NCBI RefSeq assembly: GCF_003076475.1
Contig: NZ_CP020919.1
Span: forward strand, 248,001-312,000
DNA: 64,000 bases
Source: Flavobacterium kingsejongi
Lineage (GTDB): Bacteria; Bacteroidota; Bacteroidia; Flavobacteriales; Flavobacteriaceae
Direction of reading: 5' to 3'
The notes beneath the pieces are model-generated. The model had not been told where the DNA came from. It ran no database searches and saw only the letters and a program-made list of their open reading frames with translations. Below, one piece after another: positions 33,315-40,735 of this stretch (position 1 is its first letter; each line of letters begins with the position of its first letter). The translations under genes were made by a program, and so were the position numbers.

Positions 33315-34031
33315 ATGGCTTTCATTCGACACTAATTTGGTAGATGCCTCATAACTTTTTGAAGGGTGGTAGATAAAAAGACATGATTTTCCTTTTATCG
33401 CCTTAATAATATCATCCCTCATACTCATCGGAATGGCTGGACAGCCCTGGCTTCTTCCTAATCTTCCATGAGCTTTAATAAAGCTTTCATCGGCATAATC
33501 AGCCCCATGAATAACAATAGCTCTGGATTTGGCCCTGTCATTAATCCCTTTTTCAAGGCCTTCTAATTGTAATGACATTCCGTGTTTTCCGGTATAAGTA
33601 TTACCAGTTGCGTAAAAACCTAAACTACTTTGATACGATTCGGGAACATTAGAGAATTTTTCAGCAAATTCATCCCCAGAATTTCTTCCGTGCGAAACTA
33701 AAGATTGATACAGAATGGTATTGGTTGCGAGATCGATTACCCACATCCGTTTTTTGTTCGACGAAAGGCTAAAATCTACCAAGGTTAAAATATCCTTGGT
33801 TACTACCCCCTTTGCTTTAAGCAGGTAAAATCCTTCAAGAGCTTTTTTAAAACTCTCCAATCTTGGAAGTGCAAAATTTTGCGTGTGTAAGCTGTTGTAA
33901 ACATTTTCAACGACCATAGCGTTGTTTGTTGTTGATGTTTTAACAATTTCTTTTACATTGTTTGTTTTTGGAGCATTCGTTGAGAACGACAATAAAAAAA
34001 ATACTACAAGCGGCATAAATCTGTAAATCAT
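33303..34031 (-). CDS. Murein L,D-transpeptidase catalytic-domain family protein (YkuD_2)
   Basis: A 242-residue exported protein starting MIYRFMPLVVFFLLSFSTNA (the frame opens further upstream at 34106 without a signal peptide). The catalytic core has 'VIHGADYADE' and 'GRLGRSQGCPAIPM' with Cys197, the pattern of the YkuD_2 family rather than the classic YkuD family of its convergent neighbour. It probably acts on peptidoglycan in the periplasm. An exact promoter box lies 40 bases upstream of the start. Confidence 0.88.
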   Translation of the reverse strand: MIYRFMPLVVFFLLSFSTNAPKTNNVKEIVKTSTTNNAMVVENVYNSLHTQNFALPRLESFKKALEGFYLLKAKGVVTKDILTLVDFSLSSNKKRMWVIDLATNTILYQSLVSHGRNSGDEFAEKFSNVPESYQSSLGFYATGNTYTGKHGMSLQLEGLEKGINDRAKSRAIVIHGADYADESFIKAHGRLGRSQGCPAIPMSMRDDIIKAIKGKSCLFIYHPSKSYEASTKLVSNESHSMV

Positions 34032-34070
34032 TGAATTTCTTTCTGTTGTGTGGTTAATAATCAAGGTTGC

Positions 34071-34078
34071 CAAAAATA
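34071..34078 (-). promoter_or_regulatory. Promoter -7 box of the YkuD_2 gene
   Basis: TATTTTTG on the minus strand, an exact match that supports the start at 34031. Confidence 0.65.
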
Positions 34079-34410
34079 TAAAATTAAACTTCTTATACAA
34101 ATTCAAAAATCATAAAAATCAGAATTTTAACACATTAGCTGACTTTAACATTAAGATCAGCAGGTATAGTACTAACGCTTCATTTTAGCATTTGTTGTGT
34201 AAAAAAGCAAAAAATATATTTTTTAACAATACAGTCTGTTGCGCTTATAAACAATCTTCGTGCCAAAAAAAGAGATCAAAAACATGATTTACAATATATT
34301 AACACATCATCATTGTGAATTGTTTAACATACGCTATCAGAAAAGTTAGCAGGACAATACTATTTTAAAACCTTAAAAATTGTATTTTTACATTACTTTA
34401 AATTAAAATC
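34079..34410. other. Divergent intergenic region upstream of gpmI
   Basis: AT-rich, no credible gene. A near-consensus -7 box TATTTTTA (34383-34390, one mismatch) lies 20 bases before the gpmI start and is its probable promoter. Nothing else is recognised. Confidence 0.5.
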
Positions 34411-35931
34411 ATGAACAAGAAAGTAATCCTAATGATCCTTGACGGCTGGGGTAAATCTCCAGACCCAAAAGTATCTGCCATTGACAATGCCAATACGCCT
34501 TTCATTGACAGCCTGTATACTAAATACCCCAATGCTTCCCTACGAACGGACGGCTTAAATGTTGGACTTCCCGAAGGGCAAATGGGAAATTCTGAAGTAG
34601 GACATATGAATCTTGGTGCCGGAAGAATTATCTACCAGGATCTTGCCAAGATCAACCTTGCAGTAGCCAACAAAACCCTGAACACCGAAAAAGTGCTTGT
34701 TGATGCTTTCCAATATGCGAAAGACAACAATAAGGATGTCCATTTTCTCGGCCTGGTTTCGGATGGTGGCGTGCATTCCCATATTGACCACCTAAAAGGG
34801 CTTATAGACGCTACTCAGGATTTTGGCCTTAAAAAAGTTTTCGTCCATGCCTTTACTGATGGCCGTGACGTCGATCCTAAATCCGGCGGATTCTTTATTT
34901 CTTCTCTTGAAAACCACATCAAAAACACTTCTGCAAAACTAGCTTCGATTATCGGTCGCTACTATGCAATGGATCGGGACAAACGCTGGGAAAGAGTAAA
35001 ATTAGCCTATGACCTGCTCGTAAATGGAGAAGGTACTCACGCTACTAATGCATTGGATGCTATTCATAACAATTACAATGCAGACATTACGGACGAATTT
35101 ATCAAACCTATTGTTATGGTCGATGAAAATGACCAGCCGGTAGCCAAGATCAAACCGGATGATGTCGTGATTTTCTTCAATTTCAGAACCGATCGCGGAA
35201 GACAGCTAACGGAAGTCCTTACACAAGAAGACCACCACGAACAGAACATGCACAAACTCAAACTGTATTTTGTGACCTTAACGAATTACGACGAGAGCTA
35301 TAAAAACATTAAAGTGGTTTACAACAAAGACAACATCTCAGAAACCCTTGGTGAAGTCCTGGAGAAAAACCATAAAAAACAAATCAGGATTGCCGAAACC
35401 GAAAAGTACCCGCACGTTACGTTCTTCTTTTCGGGTGGACGCGAAGTACCTTTTGAAGGAGAAACAAGACTTCTTTGCCCTTCCCCAAAAGTGGCTACTT
35501 ACGACCTGAAACCTGAAATGAGTGCTTTTGATTTAAAAGACGCACTGATTCCCGAACTCCAAAAAGGTGAGGTTGATTTTGTATGCCTTAATTTTGCCAA
35601 TGGCGACATGGTAGGACATACCGGTGTTATGGCAGCAGCTATCAAAGCCTGTGAGGCGGTAGACACCTGTGCGAAAGCCGTAATCGAAACAGCCTTAGCC
35701 AATGGCTACACAACCATTGTAATTGCAGATCACGGTAATTGTGAAACGATGATCAATCCAGACGGAAGCCCAAATACAGCACACACCACCAATCCGGTGC
35801 CAATCATATTGGTTGACAATGACATAAAACATATCAAGGATGGCATCCTGGGCGATATCGCTCCAACTATCCTGGATTTAATGGGCATCCCACAACCGGA
35901 AGTCATGACACAACATTCGTTGATTTCATAA
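34411..35931 (+). CDS. gpmI: 2,3-bisphosphoglycerate-independent phosphoglycerate mutase
   Basis: GpmI interconverts 3- and 2-phosphoglycerate in glycolysis using two Mn2+ ions. The 506-residue protein has the alkaline-phosphatase fold signatures: Asp11 in 'LMILDGWG', the phosphorylated Ser61 in 'GNSEVGHMN', 'RYYAMDRDKRW' and 'VIADHGNCE', with further metal ligands in 'NFANGDMVGHTG'. Length is typical. It is followed by a strong terminator. Confidence 0.96.
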   Translation: MNKKVILMILDGWGKSPDPKVSAIDNANTPFIDSLYTKYPNASLRTDGLNVGLPEGQMGNSEVGHMNLGAGRIIYQDLAKINLAVANKTLNTEKVLVDAFQYAKDNNKDVHFLGLVSDGGVHSHIDHLKGLIDATQDFGLKKVFVHAFTDGRDVDPKSGGFFISSLENHIKNTSAKLASIIGRYYAMDRDKRWERVKLAYDLLVNGEGTHATNALDAIHNNYNADITDEFIKPIVMVDENDQPVAKIKPDDVVIFFNFRTDRGRQLTEVLTQEDHHEQNMHKLKLYFVTLTNYDESYKNIKVVYNKDNISETLGEVLEKNHKKQIRIAETEKYPHVTFFFSGGREVPFEGETRLLCPSPKVATYDLKPEMSAFDLKDALIPELQKGEVDFVCLNFANGDMVGHTGVMAAAIKACEAVDTCAKAVIETALANGYTTIVIADHGNCETMINPDGSPNTAHTTNPVPIILVDNDIKHIKDGILGDIAPTILDLMGIPQPEVMTQHSLIS

Positions 35932-35959
35932 TTTTACATTACATCCATTATCCATAAAA

Positions 35960-35987
35960 GGGAGCAATCAACAGTGTTGATGGCTCC
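35960..35987 (+). terminator. Intrinsic terminator after gpmI
   Basis: GGGAGC-A-ATCAAC-AGT-GTTGAT-G-GCTCC forms a two-part stem with a short loop, followed by TTTTTT. Confidence 0.88.
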
Positions 35988-36037
35988 TTTTTTAAATTCC
36001 GAAAACACATTCATTATCATCCTTTCATTTTAATCTT

Positions 36038-36469
36038 ATGGGCACTAAAATGTTCCTGGGTAAAATTTCCCGTCACGACCTTCAGGCCGATCCGGATGCC
36101 AACTGGTTTATCCCCACCTATCGGGATTATACACCAGATGCCGCAACCGTCACACTACTCCAACAGTATATCCATACTATACAAATTGTAATTTATATGG
36201 GAAACTGGTGCCAGGATTGCCGGGAACAGGTACCTGCGTTTTACAAAATCCTTGACGGTATTTCATTTGAAGAGGGCAAGCTGTTGGTAGTTGGAATGGA
36301 TCGTGATAAAAATATTCCCGGTAAGGAAATACCACTTCCGGACATTCAGCGCATCCCTACATTTATCGTCCTTCAGCAAGGAAAAGAAATCGGCCGTATT
36401 GTTGAAAAACCAGTTATTAGCCTTGAAAATGACCTTTTGAACATCCTGGTGCCGAATCGTATGGTTTAA
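36038..36469 (+). CDS. Thioredoxin-family protein
   Basis: A 143-residue cytosolic protein with the redox motif 'NWCQDC' (Cys58 and Cys61) and the cis-proline region 'QRIPTFIVLQQGKEIGRIVE'. This is the Bacteroidota-type thioredoxin with a short N-terminal extension and no signal peptide. The client proteins are unknown. It is a single gene between gpmI and map. Confidence 0.88.
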   Translation: MGTKMFLGKISRHDLQADPDANWFIPTYRDYTPDAATVTLLQQYIHTIQIVIYMGNWCQDCREQVPAFYKILDGISFEEGKLLVVGMDRDKNIPGKEIPLPDIQRIPTFIVLQQGKEIGRIVEKPVISLENDLLNILVPNRMV

Positions 36470-36547
36470 AGCGCTAAAAAACACATTTTTAAAACGAGCT
36501 GTCCCCAACAATTATGATAGTTTTAATCCTGATAATTAAAAAAATCG

Positions 36548-36555
36548 TATTTTTG
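36548..36555 (+). promoter_or_regulatory. map promoter -7 box
   Basis: TATTTTTG, an exact match ending 20 bases before the ATG at 36576. Confidence 0.7.
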
Positions 36556-36575
36556 CACTTCGAAAAAAATTGATT

Positions 36576-37394
36576 ATGATAATTCCGAAAACCCGCGAAC
36601 AAATTGAATTAATGCGTGAAAGCGCCCTGATTGTTTCCAAAACATTAGGAATGATTGCCAGGGAAATTAAACCGGGGATCACCACACAATACTTAGATAA
36701 ACTAGCAGAAGAATTTATACGCGATCATGGTGCTGAACCAGGATTTTTAGGGCTATACGATTGCCCATGTACTTTATTAGCCAGTGTTAATGAAGCTATC
36801 GTACATGGCCTTCCTACCAATCGCCCTCTTGAAGAAGGTGATATTGTTTCTGCAGATTGTGGTGCTTTTAAAAATGGTTTCTATGGAGATCATGCCTATA
36901 CATTTGAAGTGGGCGAAGTAGCTCCTGAAGTAAAAAAATTACTTCAGATCACCAAAGAATCACTTTATACCGGTATCCGCGAATTCAAAGCTGGAAACCG
37001 TGTTGAAGATGTAGGCAGCGCGATTCAAAAATATACCGAAGCCCATGGCTATGGTGTTGTTCGGGAACTTGTAGGACATGGCCTTGGCCAAAAAATGCAT
37101 GAAGAACCTGAAATGCCTAACTATGGAAAACGGGGTCGTGGAAAATTATTCGTAGAAGGAATGGTTGTCGCTATCGAACCTATGATTAACCTGGGTACCA
37201 AAAACATCAAACAACTGAATGATGGGTGGACGATCGTAACCCGTGATGGCAAACCGAGCGCACACTTCGAGCATGATGTGGCACTCGTTGATGGAAAACC
37301 AGAATTGCTTTCTACTTTTGCTTACGTATATGAAGCACTGGGAATCGTTTCTAATGAAGAAGACGAATTCCGGAAACTGCCTTTCGTACTTTAA
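36576..37394 (+). CDS. map: Type I methionine aminopeptidase
   Basis: Map removes the initiator methionine from nascent proteins. The 272-residue protein starts MIIPKTREQIELMRES; a TTG two codons upstream is also in frame but less likely. The two-metal ligands are visible in 'SADCGAFKNGFYGDHAYTF' (two Asp), 'VGHGLGQKMHEEPEMPNYG' (His), 'VAIEPMIN' (Glu) and 'FEHDVALV' (Glu). It lacks an N-terminal zinc finger. A methyltransferase gene follows after 23 bases, probably in the same transcript. Confidence 0.95.
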   Translation: MIIPKTREQIELMRESALIVSKTLGMIAREIKPGITTQYLDKLAEEFIRDHGAEPGFLGLYDCPCTLLASVNEAIVHGLPTNRPLEEGDIVSADCGAFKNGFYGDHAYTFEVGEVAPEVKKLLQITKESLYTGIREFKAGNRVEDVGSAIQKYTEAHGYGVVRELVGHGLGQKMHEEPEMPNYGKRGRGKLFVEGMVVAIEPMINLGTKNIKQLNDGWTIVTRDGKPSAHFEHDVALVDGKPELLSTFAYVYEALGIVSNEEDEFRKLPFVL

Positions 37395-37417
37395 TCCGGT
37401 TTATTGGCCACTTCCGA

Positions 37418-38182
37418 ATGAAGAAAATTTTCAGGTTTATCCTAAATACTATTCCCCGTCCCTTGCTGATACGGCTGAGCTATGTAGCCCGACCGGTTTT
37501 GGCATTGGCCCTGAAGGGAACTAATTATACCGATCCTATAGACGGCAGGAGTTTCAAAAGCTTCCTGCCGTATGGATATGGTACACAGCGCTCCAATGTA
37601 CTTTCACCAAGCACACTTTCACTGGAAAGACACCGATTGCTTTGGCTTTACCTGAACAACGAGACCGATTTTTTTACCGCTCCCAAAAAAGTGTTGCATT
37701 TTGCACCGGAACAGGCATTTTATAAACTATTCCGCAAGCAAAAAAACCTGGACTATACCACTACCGATTTATTCTCACCGTTAGCGGATGTAAAAGCCGA
37801 CATTTGTAATCTTCCGTTTGAAGACAATACCTACGATCTTATTTTGTGCAACCATGTACTGGAACACATCCCGGATGATACCAAAGCCATGGAAGAATTA
37901 TACCGTGTACTCAAACCCGGAGGGATGGGGATCTTCCAGATCCCACAGGATTTAAAGCGGGAAACTACCTTTGAAGACAACTCTATTACCGATCCGAAAG
38001 AGCGGGCAAAAATATTTGGGCAATACGACCATGTGCGCGTTTATGGAAGAGATTATTTCACCAAATTACGAAGCATTGGCTTTACCGTTATTGAAGAAGA
38101 TTACACCCGGAAATTATCGGCCGAAAGTGTGGAAAAATATTGTCTTGCCAAAGGAGAAATCATTCCCATATGTTATAAATAA
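37418..38182 (+). CDS. Class I SAM-dependent methyltransferase
   Basis: A 254-residue protein with a hydrophobic/basic N-terminus ('MKKIFRFILNTIPRPLLIRLSY'), then 'VLHFAPEQAFYKLF' in place of the usual glycine-rich SAM loop. Motifs 'ADICNLPFEDNTYDLILCNHVLEHIPDD' and 'RVLKPGGMGIFQIPQD' follow, typical of Methyltransf_11. The N-terminal 40 residues could be a membrane-associating helix. The substrate is unknown. It follows map closely and ends in a 14-base palindrome. Confidence 0.87.
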   Translation: MKKIFRFILNTIPRPLLIRLSYVARPVLALALKGTNYTDPIDGRSFKSFLPYGYGTQRSNVLSPSTLSLERHRLLWLYLNNETDFFTAPKKVLHFAPEQAFYKLFRKQKNLDYTTTDLFSPLADVKADICNLPFEDNTYDLILCNHVLEHIPDDTKAMEELYRVLKPGGMGIFQIPQDLKRETTFEDNSITDPKERAKIFGQYDHVRVYGRDYFTKLRSIGFTVIEEDYTRKLSAESVEKYCLAKGEIIPICYK

Positions 38183-38193
38183 ATCCGGATTTA
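38180..38193. promoter_or_regulatory. Perfect 14-base palindrome at the methyltransferase stop codon
   Basis: TAAATCCGGATTTA spans the stop codon (38180-38182) and lies upstream of the plug-protein promoter. It could be a dimer-binding site, but no factor is known for it. Confidence 0.3.
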
Positions 38194-38256
38194 GTGCAAA
38201 TTCTACCCAAAAGGTAATTTAAAGTTTAAAACACTGGAAGTTAAGCATATTTATTT

Positions 38257-38264
38257 TATTTTTG
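38257..38264 (+). promoter_or_regulatory. Promoter -7 box of the T9SS plug gene
   Basis: TATTTTTG, an exact match ending 20 bases before the ATG at 38285. Confidence 0.7.
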
Positions 38265-38284
38265 GAAAAAGAATCTTTCCCGAT

Positions 38285-39550
38285 ATGATAAACAACTATA
38301 GAATCCCCTTAGTATTTCTATTCGTCCTTTTCATCCACCAGATCTCACAGGCACAGGCAGAAACTGAAACGCCACCGCCTTATAATATAAAAACTATTTC
38401 GTTCGTACAAAACAACCAAAATATCATTCCACTGATTCAGTTAGGAGACTCATTCCAACTTCAGTTTGATGATCTTTTCGGAAATGAAGCCAACTATTAT
38501 TATGTGATTCAGCATTGCGATTACGACTGGAAACCTTCACAACTTTCTAAAGGAGAATACTTGCAGGGATTCGATAATCAAAGGATACGGACGTATGAGA
38601 ATTCTTTCAATACACTCCAACTTTATTCCCATTACACCCTGAGCATCCCCAATCCACAAACTCAGGGGCTGATCGTTACCGGAAACTATGTTATAAAAAT
38701 CCTTAACGAAGACCAGACAGTCGTCTTCTCCAGAAAATTTATTGTTTTTCAGGATGAAGTGTCGGTTCCGGTACAGGTGAAACGCTCGCGGACTATTGAA
38801 AATATCAATGAAATGCAAAACCTGGATTTCGCAGTAAAATCACAAACACTCCAATTTCAAACGCCGCTCACCAATGTGAAAGTACTATTGATGAAAAACG
38901 GCCAGATCAGCACAGGCATTACCAATATCAGGCCCCAATATACAATCGGCAATGACCTCATTTACAAATACAATACCGAAACCCAGTTTTTTGGAGGCAA
39001 TGAATACCTGTACGTAGAAACAAAAGATATCCGTAGCCCTAACAGCACTGTAAGTTATGTGACTGCCGGGGAAATTTACGTTTCCAATTTGTACACGAAT
39101 GAAGCACGCGCCAATAAGCCTTACACCTATTTCCCGGACATTGATGGTAATTTTTTGGTCAACCTGACCAATGTCACTGCCAATGTAAACCTGGAAGCAG
39201 ACTATACCTGGGTTGCTTTCAGCTTAAGCGCTCCAGCCTATTTCGGTAAAAAAGACATTTATGTGTCCGGAATGTTTAACAACTATTCCCTGACACCCGA
39301 ATTCAAAATGGACTATAATGCCGATAAAGCACTTTATGAAAAATCCATCCTGATAAAACAGGGATTCACTAACTTCTGTTATACCATAGCAGATAAAAAC
39401 GGCCGTATTGACGAGAAGAATGCGGTAGATGGTAACTTCTACCAAACCGAAAATAATTATTTTGTAGTGGTATATTATAGAGCAAACAACGAGCGCTATG
39501 ATCGTGTAATTGGTAAAGGAGTCGCGAGCTCTGTGGATATAATTAACTGA
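38285..39550 (+). CDS. Type IX secretion system plug protein (DUF5103)
   Basis: A 421-residue exported protein with signal peptide 'MINNYRIPLVFLFVLFIHQISQAQ' and the DUF5103 pattern: 'YNIKTISFVQNNQNIIPLIQLGDSFQLQFDD', then 'YYYVIQHCDYDW' and 'YENSFNTLQLYSHYTLSIPNP' near the N-terminus. In F. johnsoniae a protein of this family was found bound to the SprA translocon of the type IX secretion system, closing its periplasmic end. The role here is inferred from that family. It has its own promoter. Together with gldB and gldC it indicates a gliding/T9SS organism. Confidence 0.85.
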   Translation: MINNYRIPLVFLFVLFIHQISQAQAETETPPPYNIKTISFVQNNQNIIPLIQLGDSFQLQFDDLFGNEANYYYVIQHCDYDWKPSQLSKGEYLQGFDNQRIRTYENSFNTLQLYSHYTLSIPNPQTQGLIVTGNYVIKILNEDQTVVFSRKFIVFQDEVSVPVQVKRSRTIENINEMQNLDFAVKSQTLQFQTPLTNVKVLLMKNGQISTGITNIRPQYTIGNDLIYKYNTETQFFGGNEYLYVETKDIRSPNSTVSYVTAGEIYVSNLYTNEARANKPYTYFPDIDGNFLVNLTNVTANVNLEADYTWVAFSLSAPAYFGKKDIYVSGMFNNYSLTPEFKMDYNADKALYEKSILIKQGFTNFCYTIADKNGRIDEKNAVDGNFYQTENNYFVVVYYRANNERYDRVIGKGVASSVDIIN

Positions 39551-39622
39551 TAACGAATACTTTTTAACACATTTTAAAAAATATTTTTTTTCAGTACTTT
39601 GTTATTTCAAACAAAAAAATTG

Positions 39623-39646
39623 TAATTTTGAATAAATCTAACTTTG
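39623..39646 (+). promoter_or_regulatory. Two tandem promoter -7 boxes upstream of apaG
   Basis: TAATTTTG (39623-39630) and TAACTTTG (39639-39646) both match the consensus exactly, 16 bases apart, and end 75 and 59 bases before the apaG start. Either or both may be used. Confidence 0.5.
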
Positions 39647-39705
39647 TAAAATAAATTTCTTTTCTTTACAAAATTATATATTACTTTATTTTTTAGAATC
39701 AGCCT

Positions 39706-40092
39706 ATGGTTTCTCAAATAACAAGTGGCATAAAAATCACCGTACTTACTAGTTTTGAAGGCACCTACTTCAAGAACTACAAACTGCACTTTGCTTTTAG
39801 TTATGAAATCACCATTGAAAACCAAAGTAAAGATTCCGTACAGCTTACCTCACGGCATTGGGAAATCTATGATTCCCTAAATGATCTTGAAACTGTTGAT
39901 GGCGAAGGTGTCATTGGAAAAAAACCCGTTTTAAAACCGGGAGAAAAACACAGCTATAGCTCAGGATGCCTTTTGTCTTCGCCTTTTGGAGCGATGCGAG
40001 GTTACTTTAATATGGTAAATTTCACTTCTACGAAAAGTTTCCGGGTGATTGTACCTACTTTTAAACTAAGCACCCCTTTCGCCCTGAATTAA
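39706..40092 (+). CDS. apaG: ApaG-domain protein
   Basis: A 128-residue beta-sandwich protein with the ApaG signatures 'YEITIENQSKDSVQLTSRHWEIYDS', 'VDGEGVIGKKPVLKPGE' and 'YSSGCLLSSPFGAMRGYF'. ApaG was linked genetically to Co2+/Mg2+ efflux in enterobacteria, but its biochemical role is uncertain; it resembles the substrate-binding domain of some F-box and PolDIP2 proteins. It is monocistronic and convergent with pdeM, one base apart. Confidence 0.93.
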   Translation: MVSQITSGIKITVLTSFEGTYFKNYKLHFAFSYEITIENQSKDSVQLTSRHWEIYDSLNDLETVDGEGVIGKKPVLKPGEKHSYSSGCLLSSPFGAMRGYFNMVNFTSTKSFRVIVPTFKLSTPFALN

Positions 40093-40093
40093 G

Positions 40094-40735
40094 CTACACT
40101 ACAAGTATCACCGCATCTTTAGTGACTGCATATACCACATCTGTTTCAGATGGGGCTAAGATGTGTTTGCCTGTGAATGCCCCAAAAGCTGGTAATATAA
40201 TCTGATGTTCTTTTCGGAAAAAACACGGCAAATTTAGAAATTGCCGACCTATTCCTTTTAACTGGACACCGGGATGGACATGACCGGAAAAATTATAATA
40301 GCCCAGCCTTTCTTCGGGATGGTGCGTTAGTAAAAAACCATCAATGATCATTTCGTCACAGACACGAATTTCTATGGCTTCGTAATGGATTCTATCGATA
40401 ATATCATGATTTCCGGCAATGAGGATACAATCAGCCGGACAATTCGCTGTCCAGTTCCGGAATAAATTCCATTCACGGTTCAGGCTGCTGTGAAATAAAT
40501 CGCCTAAAAACAATATCGTACCGGGATTAAAATAGGCAACCACAGCAGTCAATTGTTCAAAATTCTTACCAATCGCTTCTTCGGGCACTGCGACGCCATG
40601 TTTTCTAAAATGGCTTATTTTACCAAAATGGACATCCGAAATCAGAAGCAGCCCGTAGGCCTTCCAAAATACTGCCCCAGAAGGATGTAATATAAAGTTG
40701 TGATTTTTAATTTTTATCTCAAGTGTCGTCATCAA
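40094..40735 (-). CDS. pdeM: Ligase-associated DNA damage response phosphoesterase PdeM
   Basis: A 213-residue calcineurin-like metallophosphoesterase with 'LLISDVHFGK', 'LFLGDLFHS', 'LIAGNHD' and 'GHVHPG', the complete dinuclear metal site. It is the last gene of the ligase-associated repair operon and overlaps the helicase stop by 4 bases. In characterised relatives the protein acts as a nuclease or phosphodiesterase with the ligase and helicase; the exact substrate is not established from this sequence. The first two codons are both ATG. Confidence 0.9.
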   Translation of the reverse strand: MMTTLEIKIKNHNFILHPSGAVFWKAYGLLLISDVHFGKISHFRKHGVAVPEEAIGKNFEQLTAVVAYFNPGTILFLGDLFHSSLNREWNLFRNWTANCPADCILIAGNHDIIDRIHYEAIEIRVCDEMIIDGFLLTHHPEERLGYYNFSGHVHPGVQLKGIGRQFLNLPCFFRKEHQIILPAFGAFTGKHILAPSETDVVYAVTKDAVILVV

